Assembly: GCA_037157565.1 (NCBI GenBank)
Contig: JAZHRO010000036.1
Location: forward strand, 139,926,501 to 139,990,500
Reading direction: 5' to 3'
Source of the DNA: Thalassia testudinum
Taxonomy: Eukaryota; Streptophyta; Magnoliopsida; Alismatales; Hydrocharitaceae
DNA: 64,000 bases
Shown: in pieces, positions 1-10,206 of the stretch
Layout: each line of letters begins with the position of its first letter
How positions within the stretch are numbered: position 1 is the first letter of the stretch
Translations under genes and position numbers: made by a program
The notes under the pieces: generated by a model
What the model saw: only the letters and a program-made list of their open reading frames with translations
Databases searched by the model: none
What the model was told of the DNA's origin: nothing

Positions 1-1954
1 CTAATTATATCAATATAATTGATAATAAGCTAGCATATCAACTGCAATATTATTCAGAAAATATTGTTGATGTAAAATTTTATTACATTCGCACTTCCAC
101 CATGCACCCATGATGAAACATTATTCACATGTGGTACTTTTGATGTAACATTGGTAATTACCGCTCAATCTCCTAAAAGGAAAATTATTGAGGAGTTGGC
201 TTGTGAGAAATGACTCTCCAATTGGAAAGGCTATAATGAAATCGGGGCAAAAAATGATGATATATGAGATCATCTTAGTAGCCATGACCTCTAGTTGATT
301 GTCTCCTATACCTAAGCCTACATGATTGTAAAAGGCAAACCTTGGTCTAACTATAAAACTAAAGGAACCTTCTTGTGGTACTTTGAAGTACATAACTACC
401 GCATGAATGTTAATACACCTAAAAGAGTTTGTTACTCCACTTGGTTGTTAGTGGACCCTAAGTTAACAAGTCATTCCATACGATGATGGCATAAAGGAAG
501 TAGAGAAAGAATGTTGCACAAAACCTTAAAGAGAAAAGGAACTAATAAGGGAGAAATCAACTTCACAAATAGTCTACATGCTACACACATGAAATGGGAC
601 CTAAAAAAAACCTAAATCCCTTAGATTTAATGGGAAAAGAGCAAGAACCACCAAGGACTAGCAGACATGTAGTGGGCCAATCTCCTTAATGAGGTCCTTG
701 AAAATCATGTATCTAAGGGTAACTTCGACGATGCCCTCCAAAAGGAGAAGGCGGCAAAGCTTTCTAATGGCTAGCCAGATCAACTCAAACAGGACTACTG
801 TTAACAAGTCATCAAGTGGGCATTGCCAAGATAACCATACAAAGAAATTATTTAGACAGCAAGACTCATGAGAGGCGTCCACCAAAGACGGAATAGTTCT
901 ACTTAAATAAGCTACATTAGCCACATCATGCATGTCCACTTTGACATGCCCCCCACGATCTCAATGGAGTTTAATTGAAGCTCTAAAGCTAATGTGGCGT
1001 GATCAAAGACATGTATTCATGTAATTGTCATTTAGACATGCATTAGATCCTTAGAACGTGCCATTAACTATCATAATGGATGGATCGAACTTGCTAATGA
1101 TAACTCATGTTATTTCTAAGATTTATCCAACTCATTCCTAGTGAAGGATCCTCTAACAAGGAAACTCCTAGTCAAAGCTCGAACTAAGAAAGGACTATAT
1201 AACTAGTAGCTACCTACTTTTGTTACTAGTCTCCTCCTCCCTCCTAATCTTTTACGCCTTCACTTGTAACACTTGTGTGGGAAACCTCAATAGGATAAAT
1301 GTCGAAGTCAAGAATGTGGGAGAGGATGGAGGAGGCGTTGAGGGCAACATCTGAGGAGTTAGCAGGACATGCAAAGGTGGAGAAGGGTGCTAAAGTGTTT
1401 ACGGGAGAGGACACATAGGGGATGGGAGTTGTGGTAGAGCTCAAGGGCCTTGCAAGGGCATTGGAGTGGGAGAAGGCCATGATGAGCCTATTGGAATAAT
1501 GTGCCCTTGGCGAGTCAACTTGAGTGGAAACACTCAATCAATGATTCAGATCTCAATGTCAAATCACATGAATACACTAATGTGATTAGTTGGGTCCCAC
1601 AGTACAATTAGGAGAATGTATTGTAGACATGTTGGATAAACCAATGACATGTATTGAAGATCCAAACAATTTGGATTAAGGATTTCGATAAGTTGTTAAG
1701 AACTATCGTGATATCCAATGGTTGTCTCCAATCTGAAAAGAGATACAATCTTCTTAAGAGATTGTTGACTAAATGATGCCCTTAATTTACATCCTCTACA
1801 TAAAAATGGAGATTCAGGACTGTCAGCAAGTTTAGTCAACGGGTTAATTTGATAGAACAAAGTTGTGGAAGTCCTTCTTTTATCACTGTCACAAAGAAAG
1901 CGTATCCTTAGACTTAAGACATATACGTGTCTCGATACTTGAATGTGCACATAT
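1..1954. other. Unassigned AT-rich sequence, probably old retrotransposon debris
   Basis: No open frame here has a recognisable domain; the longest frames (60-120 codons on both strands) have no family motif. The stretch 1200-1260 has a TATA-like CTATATAA followed by a pyrimidine-rich run, as in a decayed LTR promoter. From about 1545 the text begins to resemble the LTR-like unit described next. I cannot assign it to a family. Confidence 0.4.
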
Positions 1955-2481
1955 AGCAGACCGATGGTCGATGCACCGACCTTGGTGTTAAGATTGGAAA
2001 GGTGATATGTATATGAAAGCATAAGAGACACATAATCTCTAAAAGAACTCATACAAATCTACTATTGTAAGCAGATCGAAAGGCACAAGCTCACTCCACG
2101 TATATTGGGATGTATGAAATTCCATATATGGTTATACGGTTCTTGATCAAACCCATACATGAAAGAGAAGAATACAGTCCTTTTGAAAATGAGCCGGCCT
2201 TCATTTTCATCTCAATGATTCAAGGAGAACATAAATATATGTAACACACGGTAGAAAGGACAACAACTTTGGAATTAATGGTCTAGGTTATATATGTCCT
2301 CTAGCGTGAAGGCTTCATAAGTATTTTTGGAATATCTAACGGAGGCATAGTGTGATAAATCTTGATCCCTAAACACTTCATTATCAAAGGAATGAAACCA
2401 ATGATGATTTTGATGGCTTCCTCATTGAAAAAGGATAAAAATTATTTAATGAGTTAAATAATATTTGATTTGACATTTAAT
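1955..2481 (+). repeat. Copy 1 of a tandemly duplicated ~0.5 kb LTR-like unit
   Basis: This stretch aligns by eye with 2482-2541 joined to 9462-9935. Shared blocks include the start (GATGGTCGATGCACCGACCTT against ATAGTAGATACACCAACCTT), a GAAGAATACAGTCCTTT block (2168 and 9611) and the end GACATTTAATTAG. The two copies have diverged through many substitutions and small indels, so the duplication is old. The style (no coding, TATA-bearing continuation to the right) suggests the interior of a copia-type LTR, but this is inference. Confidence 0.6.
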
Positions 2482-2541
2482 TAGACCAATAGTAGATACA
2501 CCAACCTTGATGTTGATACTGGAAAGCTGGTGTATGTGGAA
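2482..2541 (+). repeat. Left part of copy 2 of the tandem unit, interrupted by a copia element
   Basis: Only the first ~60 bases of the second copy lie here; the remainder resumes at 9462 on the far side of the minus-strand copia element. The split shows that the copia element inserted into an already duplicated unit. Confidence 0.55.
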
Positions 2542-2542
2542 A

Positions 2543-4271
2543 GTAAAATTGCACTAGAGAGATGGTGAATAGTGCGATATAAAAAATATGTTGAAATAAA
2601 AATTCAAGCGCATAAAATTATTCACCAGAAGAGACAAGGATGTTTAGGTGGAAATCCAACCTGGTTAAAAACCATCACCTAAGCCTCTCGACTTCGGATT
2701 TCTCGATCGACTGAGTTAATCAAATCCAATAACCAAACTACTTAAACAAGGGTAATTCAACCTCAATAAAACCATACTACTTTAACCCAAGGGTAGCGTA
2801 GCTCAAACCTTCCTATTCACGATAAGTATTTTGTCTCGCAAAAGTGACAGGAATTCATCACGCAAATACTCAACCAAAGAAAAAAAATGCAAACAACAAA
2901 ACCTATAGAGCCTAAATATGAAGTTTAACCTAATGCTTCTATAGGCAAGGATTATTTCCCTTAGATGGAAATGATTCAGCATGATCGCACAGCATATTCA
3001 GAGCTCTCAGATGTATAGTATGAGGCTTTGAGAGCTTGGACACAATCTTTTGATCTTCTTCACAAAGTGACCTTTCTAGTGGAAAGAATTATCTCAAAGG
3101 TGTAACTCCACAAATGAGAGATTCCCATCTATTTATAGATGTCTTAGGAAGGTTCAAGAAAGCTTGGGAGGCTCCTTGTAGCCGATAGGATAGATTGCAA
3201 GACAAATTCGGCCAAAATCGGGGTCATAATGACTTCGACAGAAAAATCAAACATCTGATTTTTGGGTCAGACAACTAATGAAAGAGTTGGTCGTCTGATG
3301 CAAGAGTCAGAGTTTCTGATTTCATTGGACGGAAATTGGGTTCTAGGTCGGACGTCTAGTATATCATTTTAAGACGTTTAGGTCAACATTTGGTGATCTA
3401 ATTGTGTGCGGGTTTGTTGTTATTTTGGACCAGATCTAAACAGAGTTCTAGTGTAAAGTCGTCAGACGACGTATTGGACGTCTGAAAGTAAAGGTTTTCT
3501 ACGGGACTTGATTTCTGAGACATGACGGTTAGATTTTGTCTGATAAATAATGATTTGGGTCTAACGTCTCTTTATTGGATGTCTAGAAAGCTCCACAGAT
3601 GTCTATGATAAACATAAAATTATTTCTACGTTGAATCTCAAAGATATTGGATTGACAGTCCAACAGTCCTATTATTGGATGTCTGGCAAGGTCATCAGAC
3701 ATCTTACAAGATGTCTGGAATTAAGTCAGGACATGTAAACGAAAAGGCACAAACTATTAATTTCTAGCCTAGGTAATTGGACGTCTGGGAATAAAATAAG
3801 TTGAATTAAAAGTCATGATCAGACGTCTGATGATCATGTTGGACGTCTGATCATGACTGTTTGATTCCTATTTTGACTTTCTGTTTTAACTCCTGATTTT
3901 ACCAAAGTGTCCTAAGGTAGTGTAAGTGCTCCTAGGACTAAGAGTGATGTATTTTGGGCTCTTTAACACAAATATAGAAAAAATAAATAGCATAACAAAA
4001 GACAAAATACATCCAAAGAAGTTCTATCCTATTCTTCTTCTTCTTCAAGCTTTTCAGTCAAAGCAAAGCTCCATCTCCTCCTAGTTCCATGCTCCTTGAT
4101 GCTTTTGTCCAACCATTAAGCTCCTATATTCCTCTATGGTCTTGAGCTTGAGTTCCTTCACCCTTATTATCATTTACAATAATCCTGAAATCTTAAACTC
4201 AATTACAAATGTTAAATAACAAGTGTTTTATTATCATCAAAATCAATGATCGTGGTGCCCTTGCACCAACA
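2543..4271 (-). repeat. 3' LTR of the minus-strand copia element
   Basis: It aligns along its length with 7717-9461. Read on the minus strand it begins TGTTGGTGCAAGGGCACC at 4271. A minus-strand TATA box (TCTATAAAT) lies at about 3128-3138. Upstream of that promoter, in LTR sense, lie about ten variants of GACGTCTG between 3290 and 3860. The inner boundary is firm; the outer boundary is approximate because the terminal bases are degraded. Confidence 0.75.
3290..3860. promoter_or_regulatory. Cluster of GACGTC (C-box-like) palindromes in a copia LTR
   Basis: Variants of AGACGTCTG and GGACGTCTG recur roughly every 30-80 bases, some exact and some with one substitution. In LTR sense the cluster lies directly upstream of the TATA box. 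GACGTC is the C-box core bound by plant bZIP factors. Binding here is inference. Confidence 0.5.
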
Positions 4272-4287
4272 ATGTCCTCCTTTTTGA
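4272..4287 (-). promoter_or_regulatory. Polypurine tract of the minus-strand copia element
   Basis: On the minus strand the sequence AAAAAGGAGGACAT directly precedes the 3' LTR start. This is the position of the plus-strand DNA primer used in reverse transcription. Confidence 0.75.
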
Positions 4288-5067
4288 TAATGATAAAATC
4301 ACAAATAATATTCCAAAAAAAATTCTTCCCCTTTTTGACATTATCAAAAAGGTTTAATCAATTTTAATCATTTTATCCTATAACTCTCCCTTAAAACATG
4401 CTCTTCTAAATTTAAGTTAACTCCCCCTTCTTTTGAGATAATTATACAAGAGATGTGTTCTTCTATTATCTCCCCTTTTTTGATGTGATAAGCTCACTTT
4501 TCCTATTGGCATGCACTTCTATCGACAAATTTAACAATTATAAGGGTTACAAGTGTTTTCCCCTTTCAATAAATGCATTTCTATATCAATTTGAAATTGC
4601 TAAGGTGATCTCTCCCCCTTTCTAATTGAAACATAGCTTGACTCAGCTAAAAAATCTCTCCTTATATACATGCATTTCTATGTAAGTTTTAAATCAACTA
4701 TGATTTAGGATGATCTCCCCCTTTTTCAATGTAATTATACCATATAACAATAATTTTATCCCTTTATTTTGATGCCAATAAGATCATCAAAATAAAAAAA
4801 TATTTTACCTCCAATGGTATGGATTCCAACCTCCATACCAATTAGGTTTGCCAAGAAGCATGTTTCTCCCTTGATTCATTCCATATAGGTAGCTTCTTAG
4901 ATCCACACTAAAATCTGCAAAAAAAGATTGTACAAGAGATCTAGGTACCCACATCCTTTTGGGTCCTCTGTAGTTAGTCCTTCTAAACCAAGGTTGAGGT
5001 CCACTTAAATTTCAACCTTTTGGCCTTTGTGCATAAGACCTTTTGATGTGTCCATTTCTAGGATTAG
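4288..5067 (-). other. 3' untranslated region of the copia element with repeated polypurine tracts
   Basis: No gene is visible. On the minus strand the region carries about eight further tracts of the AAAAAGGGGAAG or AAGGGGGAG type (for example at 4325, 4388, 4421, 4470, 4560, 4610 and 4715). They are separated by AT-rich spacers containing short inverted copies of TTTGATAATG. The arrangement mirrors 60020-60303 of the other copia element. Confidence 0.6.
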
Positions 5068-5117
5068 CATTTACCTTAGTTTTTTTTTTTTGAAACAATA
5101 CATTTACCTTAGTTTTT
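5068..5117 (-). mobile_element. Tiny non-LTR retroposon 3' end (poly-T, GAAACAA) with target duplication
   Basis: CATTTACCTTAGTTTTT occurs at 5068 and again at 5101, flanking only a T-run plus GAAACAATA. On the minus strand the insert reads TTGTTTC followed by an A-tail. This is what a severely 5'-truncated LINE, or a SINE 3' end, leaves behind. A second such event lies at 30568. Confidence 0.55.
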
Positions 5118-5937
5118 CCTTTATTGAAACTAACTAACTTATTTAGTAACTTATCCTATTTTTCTTTACGGCAAGCAAGATCATTGTTGAACGTGTACGA
5201 ACCTACGCTAACATGTTCGGTTTTGGAAAACCTGTCGTTGTAGTTCGAAAGCGAAGAATTCGTGTTCAACAAATAAAATTTATACCGAAATTAAAATTCC
5301 GGGTCGAACACAGGGAGGCAGACATTTGATTTAAAAACTACGCGTTTCTTTTTATTTGTTACAGAATAATTCAATTTAGAACTATCTAATTATTTATAAT
5401 AAATAGAAGAGAGAGAGAGTAAGAGAGAGAGAATATTACACAGAGAAATCAAAATGAGATGTAGAATAAACAAGAAATTTTTGTATTGAAGAGATTGTTC
5501 ATTACAACAAGAAAGCATAAAATAATTACTCTAGAAAGCGATAAATTTACTCTAGAAAGTATTAAAAGAATGGAGAGAGAAATGTCCTCCTCGACGATTG
5601 CTTGGAGGACGAGTAGATTAATCTAGAAAGCAGTAAATCTATACTAGAAAGCGGTAAAAAGAATAAGGAGAGAGAAATCCTCCTCGACGGTTGCTTGGAG
5701 GACGAGCCGGACGGGACAACGCCTGGACGAAGGAGAACGAAGCAGGACGAAGGAGGACGAAGCAGAAGAACGGGAACGAAGCAGCACACCATCGTCGTCG
5801 CGGGATCCACCTCCGAAGGGGAACGAAAATTGGACTTTATCTTGCGAGAAGCATCCCGGGTGTGGGACAAGCTTCTCTTGAGCTTTGGAGGGGTAGAGAA
5901 GAGAAAGAAGGGATGAAAATTTTGTATGGAGGGGGTC

Positions 5938-5950
5938 TCCTTTTATAGTT
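5938..5950 (-). promoter_or_regulatory. TATA box of the A-type solo LTR
   Basis: The minus strand reads AACTATAAAAGGA. The same box, ACTATAAAAGGACC, stands at 15863 in the LTR of element A. Confidence 0.6.
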
Positions 5951-6004
5951 GCAAGGAGTGAGGGCAAAATGGACATTACAAGTTGAAAATAGTAAATGAG
6001 GGGT

Positions 6005-6034
6005 CTTTAGTGACGGATAAATCCGTCACTAAAG
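6005..6034. repeat. Perfect 30-bp palindrome upstream of the LTR TATA box
   Basis: Two 14-base arms, CTTTAGTGACGGAT and its exact reverse complement, are separated by AA. In LTR sense the palindrome lies about 55 bases upstream of the TATA box. A rearranged version with the arms about 90 bases apart is present in element A (15731-15835). Confidence 0.8.
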
Positions 6035-6917
6035 CCCCTAACGTGGGCGACGTGGGCGGCTCGCGCGCGCCTCCTCGCTTGCTCGCGCCCTCAACGGCTT
6101 AAAATCGCACCTTCACCGCTACCGCCCGCCCGCCTATGCGTGCGATCGCGCGTTCACGCGCGCATCTAATCGCACGTCGGCGCTATCGGGCGCGCGCGGC
6201 CGTTGGATCGCGATCGTGCGGTCGATTGGAGGCGCGCCACCGCTCCAATTTCTACGTGGCGAGGCTCGAACGCGCGTCCCTGCTTCGCGTTAGAGCGCTC
6301 GACCGCTACGCTGCGGTCGCGTTTGTGTCGAGCGCCTGACTTCAGCGCGGGCGCGTCGCAGCAGTTAGATCGAGATCCAACAGCGGAGAGGAGACGGGTG
6401 CGCGGTCTTCACAAGATGCAAGCGGCCGTTTGGGCGGCTGAGATGGCGCCACGTGGTGCTATCTTGGCCGTCCATCTTCTGGAAGTTGTAGATGGTGCCA
6501 CGGATGTCGGATTGACTCGATTTTTGTGTCGTTGGGCTGCGATCATCGATCCGAATTCATCCGTGCGGTCGGATTTGTCATCTGAAGTGCGGATTTACAC
6601 CATCCTGGCCCTTGATTTTCTAGGGTTCCCCGATCTCTATCTGATGCTACGGATGCCTGATTAGGGCGATCTTGGAGTCGTTGAACTCCAATCGTCGCCC
6701 TGATCATATCCATACGGTTGGATCTTTGATCCGAGGCCCCGATAAAATGTTTACCCTGTCCAAGCACATAAAAGGAGACAATTAACCTCCATTTTATTCA
6801 AACTACTCTAAATGCGAGATGATGCATGTTATGCAATATTTATATCATGAAATGCAATCCTATGCTTAAGAACATGCATAAATACACATTTTAAGTAGTG
6901 TAAATGTGTTTACATCA

Positions 6918-7364
6918 ATCATTTTCAATGAAACTCATCTTGCTTTTTAAGATAGAAGTTTCAGATTTTAATAAGCTATTATCCTCAATTAATTTAGTGT
7001 TGTTTAAGATTAGATCGTGATTTTCTATCACAAGGGCATTCTTTTCACACTTAAAAGAAACAAAAGAGGTTTTCAAATCTAAATCTTTAGTAACAATATT
7101 TTCTATTTCAGATTTCAAGCCAATAGAATCCTTTTTCATATTTTTGTTTTCTAATTTTAATGACTTACTAAGAACATAAAGTTCTTCTAACGCTTCTTGC
7201 AACCCATCTAGAGGAAAAGAATTTACCTCTTTGTTGTTATCCTCATCCTCTCTTTCTTCCGCAATGGCCATGCAGCCAAGGCATGTGGTTTCATTCTTCG
7301 TCACCTCGATTATTCCTCTTCCTCCAAGCTTGACTCTTCTTGTGTAATTTCTAGCTTTCTCCAT
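6918..7364 (-). pseudogene. Copia gag C-terminal coiled-coil segment, truncated by a solo LTR
   Basis: The minus-strand frame encodes CLGCMAIAEE, an acidic patch, and then a Lys/Leu/Asn/Glu-rich heptad-like region (ENKNMKK, LKSEIENI, NTKLIEDNSLLKSE). This strongly resembles 59284-59600 in the second copia element, which is the region after the gag zinc knuckle. The frame stops at the first bases of the inserted LTR: the last Asp codon comes from the target duplication and the TGA is the LTR start. The upstream zinc knuckle and core are not visible between this segment and 7462. Function is presumed to be assembly or RNA binding in the gag polyprotein. Confidence 0.7.
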
Positions 7365-7461
7365 ATCTCAAAGGCGGTGTCAAACTTTGAGATGTAGTTG
7401 AACTCTTCAAGCTAAGGGAGCAATAGAGCGAGTTCATCGCTTTTGCATTTATTGACAAATG

Positions 7462-7695
7462 TCACGTTTGCTCTTTTGAGTAACCTCCCGCAAGTTTCTT
7501 TGGGATTACAAATGCGGACTCACATTTTTCCCAAACTCTATCGTCATAGTTCTGCAACCACAAGGTCATACGGGTTTTCCAATATGAAAAATTAGTACCT
7601 TCATAATATGGTGGTCGCAAGGTGTCATGTCCTTCGGTACATGCGAACATCTTCCCCTCCATCGGATCCTCGCTAGGTGTGACTTCTATACACAA
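7462..7695 (-). pseudogene. N-terminal fragment of copia gag polyprotein
   Basis: The 77-codon minus-strand frame begins 8 bases inside the primer-binding site, as copia gag usually does. It contains RPPYYEGTNFSYWKTRMTLWLQ, the N-terminal signature of plant copia gag (DUF4219/UBN2 type), then GGYSKEQT before a stop. Full-length gag of this group is several hundred residues, so most of the core and the zinc knuckle are missing or out of frame. The related frame at 58321 shows the same FDRSNYPYWKLRMKMWLQ block. Confidence 0.8.
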
Positions 7696-7702
7696 GAATG
7701 AG

Positions 7703-7714
7703 GCTCTGATACCA
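7703..7714 (-). promoter_or_regulatory. Primer-binding site, initiator Met tRNA type
   Basis: The minus strand reads TGGTATCAGAGC two bases after the LTR end. This is the standard sequence complementary to the 3' end of plant initiator methionine tRNA used by copia elements. It fixes the orientation of the element. Confidence 0.9.
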
Positions 7715-7716
7715 AC

Positions 7717-9461
7717 TGTAGGTGCACTAAAGGGAGGCTGAATAGTGCGGTATAAAAAATATGCGAAAATAAAAATTTAATCACACAAAATTATTCACCA
7801 CAAGAGACAAGGGTGTTTAAGTGAAAACTCAACTCAGGTAAAAACCATCACCTAAGCCTCCCGACTTAGAATTTCCCGATCGATCGAGTCAATCAAATCC
7901 ACTAACCGAACTACTTAAACAAAGGTAGTTCAATCTTAATATAATCACGCTACTTTAACCCAAGGGTAATGTACCTCAAACCCTCCTCTTTACGAGAAGT
8001 ATTGTCTCGCGAAGGAGACAAGAATTCATCACGTAAATACCCAACCAAAGAAAGAAATATATAAATAACAAAACCTATAGAGCCAAATATAAAGTTTAAC
8101 CTAATGCTTCTATATGCAAGGATTACTTCCCTTAGATGGAAGTGATTCAGTGTGATTGCACATCGTATTCAAAGCTCTCTATGTATAGTGTGAGGTTGTG
8201 AGAGCTTGAACACAATCTTCTTTTGATCTTCTTCACAAAGTGACCTTTCTAGTGGAAAGAATTTTCTCAAAGGTATAACTTCAAAAAGGAGAGGTTCCCA
8301 TCTATTTATAGATGTCATAGGAAGGTTCAAGAAGGCTTGGGAGGCTCCTTGTAGCCGTTGGGATAGATTCCAAGACAAATCAAGCCAAAATTAGGGTCAT
8401 AATGACTTTAAGAAAAGAATCAAACATTTGATTTTTAGGTCTGACGACTGATGAAAGAGTTGGTTGTCTGATGCAAAAGTCAAAGTTTTTGATTTCGTTG
8501 GATGGAAATAGAGTTCTAGGTCGGACGTCTGGTATATCATTGTAAGACATCTGGGTCAAAAATTAGACGTCTAATTGTGTACAAGTTTATTCCTATTTTG
8601 GACCATGTTTAAGCAGGGTTCTAATGTAAAGTGGTCAGACGATGTATTGCACTTCTAGACTAACTATTAGACATCTGACAGCAAAGGTTTTTTGTGAGAC
8701 TTGATTTCCGAGATGCAACGGTTAGATTTTATCTGACACCTGATGATTTGGGTCTAACGTCTCTTTATAAGATGTCTAGAAAGCTCTATGGACATCTGTG
8801 ATAAACATAAAATTATTTCTACATTGAATCTCGAAGATATTGGATTGACAATCCAACAATCCTATTATTAGACATCTGGCAAAATCATCAGACATCTTCC
8901 AGGACAACTGGAATTGAGTCAGGACGTCCAAAACAAAAGGCACAAACTATTGATTTCTAGCCTAGGTAATTGGACATCTGGGCATAAAATCAAATGACTT
9001 AAAAGTCAGGAGCAAACATCTGACGATTATGTTGGACGTCTGATCAGGCTGTCTGATTCCTATTTTGGCTTTCTATTTTAATTCCTGCTTTTACCTCAGT
9101 GTCCTAAGGTAGTGTAAGTGTTCTTAGGACTACGAGTGACCTATTTTGGGCTCTTTAACAAAAACCTAAAACAAATAAAGAGCATAATAAAAGACAAAAT
9201 ACATCTAAAGAAGTTCTATCTTATTCTTCTTCTGCAAGCTTTTGAGCCGAAGCAAAGCTCCATCTCCTCCTATTTCCATGCTCCTTGATGCTTTTGTCCA
9301 ACCATCAAGCTTCTTTATTCCTCCATGGTCATGACCTTGAGTTCCTTCACCCTTGTTATTATTTGCAATAATCCTGAAATCTTAAACTCAATTGCAAATG
9401 TTAAATAACAAGTGCTTTGTTATAATCAAAATCAATGATCGTAGTGCCCTTGCACCAACAA
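7717..9461 (-). repeat. 5' LTR of the minus-strand copia element
   Basis: On its own strand it begins TGTTGGTGCAAGGGCACT at 9461 and ends GTGCACCTACA at 7717. The minus-strand TATA (CTATAAATAG) is at about 8301-8312, and GACGTC-like motifs cluster at 8430-9060. It aligns throughout with 2543-4271, with visible point differences and small indels, so the insertion is not recent. Confidence 0.85.
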
Positions 9462-9935
9462 GAAACACGACATACATGACCTCTTAAAGGGATCACATAA
9501 ATCTGTTCCATAAGTGTATGTGGCAAATTTTATGGAACGACCTCACTATGAGTATATTAAGAAAGACAAATTTCACATGTAGTCACAGAGTCCTAATTAA
9601 ACTCAAGGAAGAATAGGAAGAATACAGTCCTTTGGGAAAAGAGCTGGTATTCATTCCTGTCCCAATGATATTAAGAGATGTCGAAAATAATATTATCCAA
9701 AGAGGAATAACAGTTGTCTAATCGGACTCAACCATAGGGATTATATTATCTTCCATGTGTGAAAGATTCACAGGCATTTGGAATACCTCGGAAAGTGTAG
9801 TGTCATAATTCTTTAAGTCCTAAACTCTTCATTATTTGCATAATGAAATCAATACTGATTTTGATGGATTCCTACTTGTATGATATATCAAATGTCATTT
9901 AAAGAGTTAAATTACATTTGAATTGACATTTAATT
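9462..9935 (+). repeat. Right part of copy 2 of the tandem LTR-like unit
   Basis: It continues the copy that begins at 2482. The block after AGAAACACGACATACATGACCTCTTAAAG matches 2020-2050 of copy 1, and the end GAATTGACATTTAATTAGG matches 2465-2481. Together with the left part it shows the copia element as a clean interruption. Confidence 0.55.
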
Positions 9936-10206
9936 AGGCCTAATTTGATTAGATTTAATCCAAAGGGTTCGGATTGCAATTAGCTAATATTTGGATACCA
10001 AATTAAAGCATTCCACAAATTGTTATGAGCTTATCTTGTAAACTTCAAGTAGAATTTAATCCCATCCCTTGGATGGAGATCCAAGCAATCACATTGAATT
10101 AAGATATAAATATCTCTCAAGGTAAGACCCTAAATCGAATTTGCCTCCAAAATTCCTCCTTGCAGTCAAGAGAGAGAAACAATGAAGAAGAGAATAATGC
10201 CAGGCC
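9936..10206 (+). repeat. LTR-like remnant with TATA box
   Basis: No gene. AAGATATAAATATCTCTCAAGG at 10101-10122 looks like a copia-type LTR TATA box and transcription start context. The stretch is cut off at 10207 by the start of an Athila-type LTR. Confidence 0.4.

Larger units (their letters stand above)
5185..6917 (-). mobile_element. Solo LTR of an Athila-like family (A-type), minus strand, TSD ATCAT
   Basis: The unit starts TGTTGAACG and ends TTTACATCA on the plus strand, so on its own strand it reads TG...CA. It is flanked by perfect 5-bp duplications ATCAT at 5180-5184 and 6918-6922. Its minus-strand beginning aligns with the LTR of element A at 14703 and 27748, including a block around ATAAATATTGCATA and GGGGCCTCGGAT. 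A minus-strand TATA (ACTATAAAAGG) lies at 5938-5950. The 1733-bp length, clean duplications and absence of any internal region indicate LTR-LTR recombination after insertion. It interrupts the copia gag region. Confidence 0.9.
2543..9461 (-). mobile_element. Ty1/copia (SIRE/Maximus-like) gag-only retrotransposon, minus strand
   Basis: The element has two long direct repeats in minus orientation (left 2543-4271, right 7717-9461), an initiator-Met primer-binding site next to the right LTR, a polypurine tract next to the left LTR, and gag fragments between them. The internal region is about 3.4 kb, of which 1.74 kb is a later solo LTR, so only about 1.7 kb is its own. There is no protease, integrase, RT or RNase H, so it must have moved with enzymes from another copy. 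The size and gag-only content match the published TR-GAG class of non-autonomous elements. The outermost bases at the left end are eroded and no convincing TSD is visible there. Confidence 0.8.

Noticed and set aside
6136..6767. 153-codon GC-rich frame and neighbours, possible host exon
   Set aside because: Entirely inside the solo LTR 5185-6917 and related to other A-type LTRs only at DNA level.
7703..7714. tRNA-like matches at primer-binding sites
   Set aside because: Only 12-17 bases complementary to tRNA 3' ends; no cloverleaf, so these are primer-binding sites rather than tRNA genes.
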